DNA of 64,000 nucleotides from DASZUK01 sp963844575 (lineage in GTDB: Bacteria > Actinomycetota > Acidimicrobiia > Acidimicrobiales > RAAP-2): contig CAWJOU010000005.1 of the NCBI GenBank assembly GCA_963844575.1, forward strand, positions 3,472,001-3,536,000, written 5' to 3'. The translations under genes and the position numbers were made by a program. Below the pieces are notes generated by a model. The model saw only the letters and a program-made list of their open reading frames with translations, had not been told where the DNA came from and made no database searches. Positions 8,729-17,023 of this stretch are shown here, one piece after another. Position 1 is the first letter of the stretch; the number at the start of each line of letters is the position of its first letter.

Positions 8729-10846
8729 TTAGACGACCGTGAAGGTCAACGTGGCGGTGTACGTGCCGGCGGCGGCCGAAGACGGCGCCGTCAGGGTGAG
8801 CAGACCGTCGACGTACGCCGACCCGGCCCCGGGCGTCGCAATCGAGGCGAACTGGTGCGGTCCACCCTTGAGGCCGTCGGAACCCGACGCCCCGGCGGCG
8901 TAGACGCTCCCGTTGTTGGTGACGTCAGTCGTGGTCACCGGGATCTCCCCGGCTCCGGCCCCGTACTGGTTCCCGGCGATGTAGTTCGGCGCTACACCGG
9001 TGAACGTCAGGTTCTGGCCGTTGATGGTGTTAGCCGGCCCGTCGGTGAAGTCGGTCACACTGGCCGACGCCGTCCAGGTGTTGTTCCCGATACCGGTGTC
9101 GGTGATCGTCACGCCCTCGTTGGGGTTGGTGGTGCTCCCGAATGCGGCGCTCGTCGTGTAGTAGCCGCCACCCGGGTTCAGCGACGCCGTGCCGAGTTGG
9201 AACGGGTTGCTGGGGGTGTAGGGCGTGGTGATCGTCAGGGTTCCGGTCGGGATCGAGACCTGGAGGTCCTGAGGGTCGGACGACGTGGGCGACGTGGTCG
9301 TGAGCAGCACCGCCGGACTGACCGAGCTGTTGTACACGCCGGAGTCGGTCGGGGTGAACTGCACCACGATGTTGTGGGTCCCCGGTGCGAAGTCCGTGGT
9401 CACCACGGTCCCGATGCCGCCGGCACCGAGGCTGACGGAGCCCAGCGCCACGCTGCTGCTGGTGATGTCACCGCTCGCGTCGGTGCCATCGTCGTAGAAC
9501 GTGACGGTGCCATCTCCGGCCGCCAACGCGGCACTCGAACTGGTGTTGGTCACGGCCGCCGTGAGCGTGATCGCCGTGAAGGCCGGACCCGTGGTCGGGT
9601 CGACCGACAGAGCCGTCGTCGTCGGGGTCGCCGGTTGTGCATTGATCGTGTACGACTCCGTACCCGTCGACCCGGCGTAGTTGGACCCCGCCTGCGGCGT
9701 GAACACCGCGCTCAGGCTGTCCGACCCGGTCGGCAGGCTCGTGGTGGCAATAGAAGCCGTACCGGTCGATGCTCCGTCAACCACCGCCACCGGGCTGCCG
9801 ATGTCGGTCGAGCCGACCTCGAACTGCACCGTGCCGGGTGCCGGCTGGTTGATCGACGCGTTCAGGGTCACCGACGTACCGGCGAACTGCGGGCTGGCCG
9901 GCGTCGTCGTCAACGTGGTGGTCGTCGGGGTCGCCGGCGCCGCGGTGATGGTGTACGACTCCGTACCCGTCGAGCCGCTGTACGCCGAGTCCACGGCCGG
10001 GGTGAACACGGCGCTCAGACTGTCCGTCCCTTGCGGGAGGCCCGTCGTCGTCGTGGACGCCGTACCGCCCGTGACCGTCACCGGAGTGCCGATGTCGGTC
10101 GAGCCGACCTCGAACTGCACCGTGCCGGGTGCCGACGCGCTCACCGAGGCGTTCAACGTCACCGACGTCCCTTGCGTCTGCGGGCTGGCCGGCGTCGTCG
10201 CCAGCGTGGTGGTGGTCGACGTCAGCGTCAGCGCGGGGTAGACGACCGACCAGGTCGCGGTCGGGCCCGTCCCGGTGATCTGGATGTCCGCCGAGTCGTA
10301 GCTGGTCGTGGTGGTCGGGTTGCTCGAGACGAGCCGCAGGACGTAGAGACCGGCGTACCCGTCGGTTGACGACGTGTCGGTGTTGGGGAAGCTCAACACA
10401 TATGTCGCCAAGCTCACGTCGGTAGCCGAGCCGGTGACCACCGGCAGGGTCGACGTGTTCAGCGGCGCTGGCGCGCTGGCGTTCGGGTAGACCGTCGAGC
10501 TGCTGAGCTGCTCACCGCTCCACGTCCCGGCCGGCACGCCGTTGACCGGCGTGTAGGCCTTCAAGGTGGCCTTGTCGTCACTGGCGTTGAGCACGGTGGT
10601 GCCTTCCACGTACGCCGCGAGCGGTGACGTGCCGACAACCCCGCCGGTGATCTGCTGTCCGGCGGCGTTGAAGAAGAGTAGTCCGCCGGCCTCCGGTGGA
10701 TTGGCCACCGGCTCCCAGGGAGGGTTGCCGGCGGCGGAAGCGACGCCGGCCAGTCCGGCGGTCAGGGACCCGGCGACCAGGGCAATTGAGCCCAGCGCCG
10801 TGACTGACCTGACCAGCCTCTTGCGGGTGGTTCGTTGCTTGTTCAT
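8729..10846 (-). CDS. Secreted Ig-like repeat protein with C-terminal WxL-like domain
   Basis: 705 residues from ATG 10846 (MNKQRTTRKRL), chosen because a textbook signal peptide follows directly and the longer frame adds no homologous sequence. Next comes the domain shared with the FN3 protein (WEPVANPPEAGGLLFF, WSGEQLS). Three Ig-like repeats follow (TTPASPQ, then TVQFEVGSTDIG and SLSAVFTP). The C-terminal block of about 180 residues begins DLQVSIPTGTLTITTPY, has NNTWTASASVTDF in the middle and ends AAGTYTATLTFTVV. This strand layout, with W-x-A near the centre and Y-x-A-x-L-T-F at the end, resembles WxL domains, which bind the cell wall non-covalently. The WxL assignment is an inference. 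Confidence 0.65.
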   Translation of the reverse strand: MNKQRTTRKRLVRSVTALGSIALVAGSLTAGLAGVASAAGNPPWEPVANPPEAGGLLFFNAAGQQITGGVVGTSPLAAYVEGTTVLNASDDKATLKAYTPVNGVPAGTWSGEQLSSSTVYPNASAPAPLNTSTLPVVTGSATDVSLATYVLSFPNTDTSSTDGYAGLYVLRLVSSNPTTTTSYDSADIQITGTGPTATWSVVYPALTLTSTTTTLATTPASPQTQGTSVTLNASVSASAPGTVQFEVGSTDIGTPVTVTGGTASTTTTGLPQGTDSLSAVFTPAVDSAYSGSTGTESYTITAAPATPTTTTLTTTPASPQFAGTSVTLNASINQPAPGTVQFEVGSTDIGSPVAVVDGASTGTASIATTSLPTGSDSLSAVFTPQAGSNYAGSTGTESYTINAQPATPTTTALSVDPTTGPAFTAITLTAAVTNTSSSAALAAGDGTVTFYDDGTDASGDITSSSVALGSVSLGAGGIGTVVTTDFAPGTHNIVVQFTPTDSGVYNSSVSPAVLLTTTSPTSSDPQDLQVSIPTGTLTITTPYTPSNPFQLGTASLNPGGGYYTTSAAFGSTTNPNEGVTITDTGIGNNTWTASASVTDFTDGPANTINGQNLTFTGVAPNYIAGNQYGAGAGEIPVTTTDVTNNGSVYAAGASGSDGLKGGPHQFASIATPGAGSAYVDGLLTLTAPSSAAAGTYTATLTFTVV

Positions 10847-10931
10847 GGTATTTTTGTCCAATCCTTTGATGGATGTTGCCTGTCGGTGAATTACGTGGCA
10901 CTGCGGGAAACGCATCATTGGCGCAGCCGGT

Positions 10932-10967
10932 CCGGGCTGGGCGGGACGCAACCCCACCCAGCCCGGG
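10932..10967 (-). terminator. Hairpin after the PstS-like gene
   Basis: CCGGGCTGGG and CCCAGCCCGG form a perfect 10-bp stem just downstream of the PstS-like stop. There is no U-run. It probably attenuates transcription or protects the mRNA 3' end, giving more binding protein than downstream products, as in many ABC operons. Confidence 0.5.
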
Positions 10968-10987
10968 ACTCCGGCCACTCACCGTGG

Positions 10988-12160
10988 CTAGGTCACGTCG
11001 CCCAAGTCGACGTAGTTCGGCGTCACGCCGGACGCCGCGAGCAGCGCCTGCGTGGACCCTTGCTCGAAGAAGGGCTGCGGGCCGGACGGGTCCGAGAAGA
11101 GGGACTCCACCCAGTTGCGGGTGCCACCGGGCTCCAGCGGTGTGGCGTCGGTGGCGTCACTCTGACGGAAGAGGATGTAGTCGGTGATGGCGCTGCTGTA
11201 CACGGTCCCCCCGCCCGGCACCGCCCCGCTGAGCAAGCTGACCCCCGGGGCGAGGGCAGTCGGGCTCCCTGGGAACACGGTGGCCGGGTTGTGGAAGTAG
11301 CTGTCGTTCCACAGGTTCAGCCGGGCCTGGGAGAACGGCACGATCGCGTTCGCCGGGCTCGACGAGGCGGTGATGGCCGTCGGGTCGTTCTGCTCGACCG
11401 TCTTGACGTCAGTTCCATAGGTCACCGCCGAGCCACCGTTGGCCGCCACCAAGGCTGCTGTGAAGGTCTTGTAGATCGACGACCCCGACGGGGGGATCTC
11501 CGGGATGATCGTGGCCGTCGACCCACCGGAGTTGCCGGGGATCGCGTTCCACGTCGTGTAGGTGCCCTTGTAGATGCCGAGGAGGTCGGCGGCCGACAGC
11601 CCGGCGGGGGCGTTGGTCGTCGTGTCGGCGGCGATCTGCACCGAGTCGGTGGCGAACTCAACCACGTGCAGGTATCCCCATCCGTTGGTCGCTGCCGTCG
11701 ACTGCTGGGCCGCCGTTGGCAGGCTGGCGCTGAAGATGTAGTTGATCGTCGCCGGCGTGCTCGTGTCCGCCAGCAGTGCGGTGATGGCGGCGCCGCTGCT
11801 CTGGACCCGCTGCACGGGCACGTCGCCGGCCCGCAGGACGTCCGTCGGGTTCAGGGCCACCGACGCGGCTCCGGTCGTCACGCTGTTCGTGTAGGCGGAT
11901 CGGGCGTTGCCGTCCGCCGTGGCGTCGAAGTCCACGACCCGGTTGACCGTGGCCGTCGAGTCGAAACCGAGGTCGCCGCTGGTGTCGCCGTTCAAGGCGA
12001 AGTCGACGGCGAACTGCGGCGTGTCGCCGCCGACGCCAACGACGTCGTTCGGCTGGGGGGCGTAGTCGGCGAAGGCCTGCCCGGCCCAGACGACCGGCAG
12101 CGTTACCGCCGCCGCTCCCACCAGGCTGAGCCTCAAAATCCTAGTTTTTCTCTTCCTCAT
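10988..12160 (-). CDS. PstS-like phosphate-family substrate-binding protein
   Basis: 390 residues, exported (MRKRKTRILRLSLVGAAAVTLPVVWAGQAFA). The mature start DVVGVGGDTPQFAVDF and the later ADLLGIYKGTYTTWNAIPG, PPSGSSIYKTF and AIVPFSQARLNLW follow the order of PstS-type periplasmic binding proteins: the first Gly-rich phosphate loop, the L-x-x-I-Y-x-G-x-x-x-x-W motif and an S-G-S loop. It heads the operon that ends in pstB-pstC-pstA, so it is the likely ligand receptor. The ligand itself is not proven, and many paralogues of this kind are called simply substrate-binding proteins. Confidence 0.7.
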   Translation of the reverse strand: MRKRKTRILRLSLVGAAAVTLPVVWAGQAFADYAPQPNDVVGVGGDTPQFAVDFALNGDTSGDLGFDSTATVNRVVDFDATADGNARSAYTNSVTTGAASVALNPTDVLRAGDVPVQRVQSSGAAITALLADTSTPATINYIFSASLPTAAQQSTAATNGWGYLHVVEFATDSVQIAADTTTNAPAGLSAADLLGIYKGTYTTWNAIPGNSGGSTATIIPEIPPSGSSIYKTFTAALVAANGGSAVTYGTDVKTVEQNDPTAITASSSPANAIVPFSQARLNLWNDSYFHNPATVFPGSPTALAPGVSLLSGAVPGGGTVYSSAITDYILFRQSDATDATPLEPGGTRNWVESLFSDPSGPQPFFEQGSTQALLAASGVTPNYVDLGDVT

Positions 12161-12168
12161 GGGGTCTT

Positions 12169-12174
12169 TCCTCC
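12169..12174 (-). promoter_or_regulatory. Ribosome binding site of the PstS-like gene
   Basis: GGAGGA lies 8 bases before ATG 12160 on the minus strand, an ideal Shine-Dalgarno site that supports the chosen start. Confidence 0.75.
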
Positions 12175-12219
12175 GTAGCTGGTTGGGCTTCTGCCGCGAA
12201 CGGCGTTCTCGTAACGGGC

Positions 12220-12248
12220 ATTGTAAGAATCTCGATAGGAATTGTCAA
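12220..12248 (-). promoter_or_regulatory. Near-consensus sigma-70-type promoter of the surface/Pst operon
   Basis: On the minus strand TTGACA (12248-12243), 17 bases, then TACAAT (12225-12220): a perfect -35, optimal spacing and 5/6 -10. It lies 60 bases upstream of the PstS-like start in the most AT-rich part of the area. No direct-repeat PHO box was recognised next to it. The rest of 12250-12480 shows nothing else I can support. Confidence 0.75.
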
Positions 12249-12481
12249 GATTGACGGAAAGGGAACCGCACATAACCCACCGTGCCCATCGCGCCTAGTG
12301 GATTGATGGCCGGTCGCTGGTCGTCGCCGCCGGCGCGCCGCGGCTCGTCCTCGGGCAGTCGCGTGGCGCGATCGGGCCCGCCGACGCGACGACGAAGGTC
12401 GGAGAGCCCGTGGTCCGACGACGAGTCCGACGACGAGTCCGACGGGAGCACTGGCCGAGGAGACCAGCGTCCCGGATCAGG

Positions 12482-13045
12482 TCACTCCGACGAGGTGTGC
12501 CCGCTCGAAGGAGCGGTCGACGCTCCGATCGTTCGCGGCGGGCCGGGCTGACTCGAACCCGGCCTCGACGCCAACCCCGAACCATGTTTCGGTGGAGACG
12601 AACCATGCTTCGGCGGAGACGAGGTGCAACCCGTCAGCACCTCCGCCCGCATCGACGCATCGGCCGGCGAGGCGCTGCCGTGAGCGAGCACCCAGAACTC
12701 GTCCGATGACACCGGGGGCACCCCAGTGTTCGTGGTGACCACGATGCGTTTCCGACCGACGCGGATGAACACGGTCGAGGGGACGGTGACCGACACGTCA
12801 CCGGACGCCGGCCGGGACCGGGTAGGAGGGGCAATGGGGGGCGACCCCCCTTCAGCTGACCAGTTGCCCGACTTCCGGGCGACTCCCTGAGGCAAGGCGA
12901 TGACGCAGAGCCCGCCCTGGCGTCCGTGGGCTTGGGGGTCTCGGATCGCCGCGGCACCGGCCGGAGCTTCCGCGTAGGCCGCGCCGATCACACCGACCGC
13001 CGAGATGACGACGAGGGCGCCGGACGTTCCGAGCCGGCGGCGCAT
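12482..13045 (-). CDS. Exported hypothetical protein
   Basis: 187 residues from ATG 13045 (MRRRLGTSGALVV), placed so that a signal peptide ending APAGAAA stands at the N-terminus; longer starts at 13108 and 13180 are possible and no start has a good ribosome site. The mature part has a Ser/Pro-rich middle, a block DVSVTVPSTVFIRVGRKRIVVTTNTG and a low-complexity tail in which SSPPKHG occurs twice. No family is recognised. It lies upstream of the surface operon on the same strand and may be another envelope protein. Confidence 0.55.
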   Translation of the reverse strand: MRRRLGTSGALVVISAVGVIGAAYAEAPAGAAAIRDPQAHGRQGGLCVIALPQGVARKSGNWSAEGGSPPIAPPTRSRPASGDVSVTVPSTVFIRVGRKRIVVTTNTGVPPVSSDEFWVLAHGSASPADASMRAEVLTGCTSSPPKHGSSPPKHGSGLASRPGSSQPGPPRTIGASTAPSSGHTSSE

Positions 13046-13315
13046 GCTCCGACAGTTCGCAGCCACTTTCACAAGGTTAACGAGTATGATTCCGGAAAAC
13101 AAATTCATGATATTTGTGAGCCCGCAGTCGCCCGCGGTGAACCGCCATGGCGATCTGGGAACAGTGGTGACGAGGTGCAACCTCGCCGCCTTTCGGGGGC
13201 CGGCGAAGGTATAACGTCACATCCAGGTCCACCGTGGCCCAAGTGTCCCGACCTGGGACAGGATCGAGAGTCCCGACATGGGACAGGCAATGACGCGTAC
13301 GACTCTGGCCGCCCG

Positions 13316-13603
13316 GTGAGATCGCCGAACAACGCCACAGGCTTGACGTTGCTGGCCGAGGTGGCCGACGCCCTCGAGGGAGTCGCCGGGGCTTGCGACG
13401 ATCCGGTCGATGCCGCCGGTTTCGCCGACCTGGCGGACCGGGTCCGGGCGTACCTGGCCTCCAGCCGTCCGACCACCCCGCTCGGGATGCCGCACATCTT
13501 GTCGACCCCCGGCCGTCTGGACGACGGGATGATCGTCCACCGGACCGGAGGTGACCAGGCTTCACACGTCCGAATCGTCCGGAGCTCCACGGATATCCCG
13601 TGA
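13316..13603 (+). CDS. Small hypothetical protein
   Basis: A GTG-started frame of 95 codons with high G/C third positions. It encodes a helical stretch LLAEVADALEGVAGACDDPVDAAGFADLADRVRAYL. No family is recognised and no clear ribosome site precedes the GTG. It could be spurious, but amino-acid composition favours it over the frames on the other strand. Confidence 0.35.
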   Translation: MRSPNNATGLTLLAEVADALEGVAGACDDPVDAAGFADLADRVRAYLASSRPTTPLGMPHILSTPGRLDDGMIVHRTGGDQASHVRIVRSSTDIP

Positions 13604-13782
13604 CTTCCGCTCGGCCGATCACCCGGCGAACCGACTGGATGACGACGGCGTCGCGAACGCCGACCACCGAGCGCCTGTAGGCCGACGGTCGGGGTTGCGG
13701 CACCGGCACAGCCGCGAGAACACCCGTCGAGAGGAACGGCCGCCACCACTCGGCCCGTCGCACCCGGATCTACTCTCTCGTC

Positions 13783-14052
13783 ATGACGTCCTACCTCGTC
13801 ACCGTGGACATCGGGGTCGAGGGACCGGATCTCGATCTCGACGACCCCCGGCTGGCCAAGTGCTCACAGCTCCTGGGTGACCACCTCGGCACGGTGACGG
13901 CATCTCCGGGCATCTGGTCGGTCGCCGTGACGGTCGAGGCGGCCACGCCACGAGCCGCCATTGGTGCCGCCGAGGAGCTGGTCCGACCGGCGAGCGATCG
14001 CGCCCGATTGCCGGCCGGTCCCATCCTGCGGGTGGAGGTAGTGAAGCGCTGA
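13783..14052 (+). CDS. Small conserved-looking hypothetical protein
   Basis: 89 residues from an ATG. The sequence starts MTSYLVTVDIGVEG and continues with alternating strands and helices (SVAVTVEAATPRAAIGAAEELV), like a small alpha/beta sandwich. No family is recognised. It converges on the nitronate monooxygenase gene with 6 bases between the stops. No promoter or strong ribosome site is seen. Confidence 0.5.
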   Translation: MTSYLVTVDIGVEGPDLDLDDPRLAKCSQLLGDHLGTVTASPGIWSVAVTVEAATPRAAIGAAEELVRPASDRARLPAGPILRVEVVKR

Positions 14053-14058
14053 GTCGGG

Positions 14059-15012
14059 TTACAAACGGGCGACGAGCTCGGCCACGATTGTCGCCGCTGG
14101 CTGCCGCTGTTTGGCGAGCGCGACACTCTGTCCGGCCCACAGCGACAGCGCTTCGATCTCACCCGTCACACCGACGAGCGGGGGCGCCGGGGAGTAACGA
14201 AGGATCGGTTCGCCGGAAGCAAAGTGGGCGATCACTTCGCCCTCGCCCGGTCGACTTCCCGGCGGGGGCCGTCCCGCCGCCTCCCACGCCTCGGCCGTCG
14301 AGTTGTGGATGGCTCGGTGGGGAGAGTCCGGCCACCCCACTTCGTACAGGTTGGCGTACCACTCGGCATCGGTCTCGGCCGCGGCGATCAGCTGACGGCC
14401 GTACTCCTCGTGGATCGGCATCTCGTCGGCCAAGAGGAACCGGGTGCCCAGCCATGCGGCCTGCGCACCGAGGGCCATGACGGCGGCGACGCCGCGGGCG
14501 TCACCGATGCCGCCGGCGGCAATCACCGGCACCGGCGCTACCGCGTCGACGACGGCCGGCACCAACGGGAGCGTCGCCACCGACCCCCACACATGCCCGC
14601 CGGCCTCCCAGCCCTGTGCGACCACGACGTCCACGCCAGACCCGACGGCGCGCCTCGCTTCTTCGGCACTGCCGACCGTGTGCAGAAGGAGTCCTCCGCT
14701 GTCGTGCACCGCATCGACGTAAACGGCGGGATCTCCCCACATGAGCGACACGATCCGCAAACCAGCCTCGAGCGCCTGATCGACCCGGCGATGTTGATCC
14801 GACTCGAGGACGAAGTTGCCGGCGAACGGCCGATCGGTGAGCGCCGCCGTCTCCCGAACCACCGCTCCGGCGTCGTCGGCCCACCAGAGGGCGACCGTGC
14901 CGAGGGCGCCGGCATTCGAGACCGCGGCCGGCAGGCGCGGATCCATCGCCATCGGTGCCTGGACGATCGGTCGTTCGATGCCGAGCAGCTCGCACACCGG
15001 CGTCCGCGTCAT
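14059..15012 (-). CDS. Nitronate monooxygenase-family flavoprotein
   Basis: 317 residues. FMN-dependent TIM-barrel enzyme of the 2-nitropropane dioxygenase type, which oxidises alkyl nitronates. Family markers: ERPIVQAPMA at the start, a VVVAQGWEAGGHVW block that binds FMN phosphate with the His, VPVIAAGGIGDARGVAAVMALGAQAAWLGTRFL, and a late HRAIHNS. ATG 15012 begins MTRTPVCELLGIE, where homology begins, 7 bases after the peroxiredoxin stop. The gene ends a VOC-peroxiredoxin-NMO operon, which suggests a role in detoxification. Confidence 0.85.
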   Translation of the reverse strand: MTRTPVCELLGIERPIVQAPMAMDPRLPAAVSNAGALGTVALWWADDAGAVVRETAALTDRPFAGNFVLESDQHRRVDQALEAGLRIVSLMWGDPAVYVDAVHDSGGLLLHTVGSAEEARRAVGSGVDVVVAQGWEAGGHVWGSVATLPLVPAVVDAVAPVPVIAAGGIGDARGVAAVMALGAQAAWLGTRFLLADEMPIHEEYGRQLIAAAETDAEWYANLYEVGWPDSPHRAIHNSTAEAWEAAGRPPPGSRPGEGEVIAHFASGEPILRYSPAPPLVGVTGEIEALSLWAGQSVALAKQRQPAATIVAELVARL

Positions 15013-15019
15013 CGTCGTG

Positions 15020-15622
15020 TCAGGAGGTGTACGAGGTGGGCGTCGACTGCGGGGAGCGCCGGTCCCATCCGTGAAAGGGTGAGTAGTCGCCGGCGTCCCA
15101 CGCGTCCCGCAGCCCAGGTTTACTGAGGTCCCAGTCCGGGCGGATCTCGCTCGACACGGCCCGCAGGTCATGCCAGAGGTCGTCGAACGACGGGCGACCC
15201 CAGAACCAGTAGCCGTTGTAGACGGCGTGGACGACCAGTCCCGGCTTGAGCACCAGGGTGTGCGGGATCATCGGGTCGTGCTCGGGGTCCGTGTACTCCT
15301 GGATGTCGAGGTCACGCTGGACCGTCCGGTCGGGGTCGGAGAGGAAGGTCCATTGGGCGCCGACCGAGGCCCGGAACTCCTGCAGGGTGTGGTGGTCATC
15401 GGTGGCGACCGTCACGATCTGGGTGTAGGCCACCGCCATCTTGGATTGGTTCGCCGCCAGCTCCAGGTGCTGTTGATGCTCCTTCGGGCAGTAGTTGCCC
15501 CGGGCGAGCAGCAGGATCAACGGATCGCGTCCCTGCAACTCGCTCAACGTGCGGACCGTGCCGGTGTGGTCGGGCAACGAGTAATCCGGGAACACGCCAC
15601 CTGATCTGATGTCAGGACGCAT
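15020..15622 (-). CDS. AhpC/TSA-family peroxiredoxin-like protein
   Basis: 200 residues with a thioredoxin fold: VFPDYSLPDHTG near the start, then LILLLARGNYCPKEHQQH carrying the probable peroxidatic Cys45, TVATDDHHTLQEF, and WTFLSDPDRTVQRDLDI. The usual Thr three residues before the Cys is Gly here, so peroxidase activity is not certain. ATG 15622 has a strong GGAGGAGG site 8 bases upstream, which fixes the start. It lies 14 bases after the VOC gene and 7 bases before the NMO gene, in one operon. Confidence 0.8.
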   Translation of the reverse strand: MRPDIRSGGVFPDYSLPDHTGTVRTLSELQGRDPLILLLARGNYCPKEHQQHLELAANQSKMAVAYTQIVTVATDDHHTLQEFRASVGAQWTFLSDPDRTVQRDLDIQEYTDPEHDPMIPHTLVLKPGLVVHAVYNGYWFWGRPSFDDLWHDLRAVSSEIRPDWDLSKPGLRDAWDAGDYSPFHGWDRRSPQSTPTSYTS

Positions 15623-15636
15623 GGGACGACCTCCTC

Positions 15637-16101
15637 CTACGCTTGGCCGGGCGTGCTCGACGGCCCGGAGATAGGCCACGCCGACCAGTCCCCCACCGGT
15701 GTGGTGGTCTGCCCCACCTCGATCAGATAGCCGTCGGGGTCGCGGATGTAGCAACGGATCTCGTACTCGTGCTGCTTGGGCGGCGTCAGGAATTGAGCAC
15801 CCCGGGCGCTCCACTCGGCGTAGACGGCCGCGATGTCCGCCACCCGGATGTTGAGGAAGCTGCTGACCCGGTCGGGATCACCGGGCGTCTCCAAGGTGAC
15901 CGTCGGCTTGTCGTCGGTCGGGCCGCCGCCGATGTTGATGATGATCCAGCTGTTGGCCAACTGCACGTAGGTCGGCGGTCCGGCGAAAGTGATCCGGCCT
16001 CCGAGCACCTCGGTGTAGAAGCGGCGAGAACGCTCGACGTCGTCCGAGACGATGAAGTGGGCCAGCAGGATTCCCTCGGCGGGCGGCATGCGTTCGGCCA
16101 T
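15637..16101 (-). CDS. VOC-superfamily (glyoxalase-like) protein
   Basis: 154 residues from ATG 16101 (MAERMPPAEGILLAHFIVSDD). It has the two beta-alpha-beta-beta-beta modules of the vicinal oxygen chelate fold: AHFIVSDDVERSRRFYTEVLGG and FLNIRVADIAAVYAEWSARGA, ending CYIRDPDGYLIEVGQ. The metal-ligand pattern (His early, Glu late) is present. The substrate is unknown. First gene of the operon with the peroxiredoxin and nitronate monooxygenase. Confidence 0.8.
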   Translation of the reverse strand: MAERMPPAEGILLAHFIVSDDVERSRRFYTEVLGGRITFAGPPTYVQLANSWIIINIGGGPTDDKPTVTLETPGDPDRVSSFLNIRVADIAAVYAEWSARGAQFLTPPKQHEYEIRCYIRDPDGYLIEVGQTTTPVGDWSAWPISGPSSTPGQA

Positions 16102-16300
16102 CTGGTGCCTCCACTGGTTGGGACTCGTACGCTGCGTACGACGACGGCGTCCCCCGTCGCTGCTCCCGGGACCGCCCCACACAGAGTGCGCCACTGGACG
16201 CCAAAAGTCCAGAGTGAGGGCACCGCCGGACGCGGCCGGCCTCCAACGGCCGACGTTCGGCATCCCGTCATCGTCGGCGGCCCAGCGTCCGCCGGGCCGC

Positions 16301-17023
16301 TCAGCCTCCGGCTGCCCTACCGCCGTCGATGTGGAGGATCTCGCCGGTCACGAAACTTGCCCGTTCGAGGTAGAGGATCCCGTCGACGACGTCGCTGATC
16401 TCACCCACCCGTCCGAGGGGATGCCGACCGGCCAGCTCCCGGTACGACGCGGGGTCGTGGAGTGGGGTCTCGATGATGCCCAGTGCCACCGCGTTGACGC
16501 GGATACCGCGTCCGGCGTACTCGGTAGCCAGGGAGCGGGTCACTGCTTCCAGCCCACCCTTGGTCAGGGAGGCCAGCGCCGACGGTGTCCGGCGGTCCGC
16601 GTGCTCGACGAGACTGGTGCTGACATTGACCACGTGACCTCCACCCTGGGCGACCATCTGTCGGATGACGCGCTGCGTGATGTGGAAGAACCCGGTGAGG
16701 TTGACCGACGTGATCGCCACGTAGTCCTCGAAAGTGCACTCGGTGAACGGCTTCCCGATGAAGATGCCGGCGTCGTTGACGAGCGTGTCGATCCGGCCGA
16801 ATCGATCGAGCGCCTGCTGGACGACGAGCTCGGAGGTCTCGGCCTGGGCGATGTCGCCCGGCAACATCAGCACGTTGGGTGTGGCGGATGGCTCGACGGT
16901 GCGCGCCGTTCCCACCACCGCGTAGCCGGCGTCGTTGAAGGCGGCGGCGATGCCGGCGCCGATCCCTTGCGACGCGCCGGTGACGATCGCCACCTTCTTT
17001 TCTGCACCGCCCCGCCTCGCCAT
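16301..17023 (-). CDS. Atypical SDR-family oxidoreductase lacking the catalytic Tyr
   Basis: 240 residues. The Rossmann motif TGASQGIG, the VNDAGIF block (NNAG-like) and IRVNAVALGIIETP place it in the short-chain dehydrogenase/reductase family. The usual YxxxK is replaced: the segment reads PSALASLTKGGL, so the Lys is kept but no Tyr lies four residues before it. A recognised SDR subfamily has this PSxLASLTKGG motif, so this is unlikely to be decay. ATG 17023 overlaps the cupin stop (TGATG). Confidence 0.8.
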   Translation of the reverse strand: MARRGGAEKKVAIVTGASQGIGAGIAAAFNDAGYAVVGTARTVEPSATPNVLMLPGDIAQAETSELVVQQALDRFGRIDTLVNDAGIFIGKPFTECTFEDYVAITSVNLTGFFHITQRVIRQMVAQGGGHVVNVSTSLVEHADRRTPSALASLTKGGLEAVTRSLATEYAGRGIRVNAVALGIIETPLHDPASYRELAGRHPLGRVGEISDVVDGILYLERASFVTGEILHIDGGRAAGG

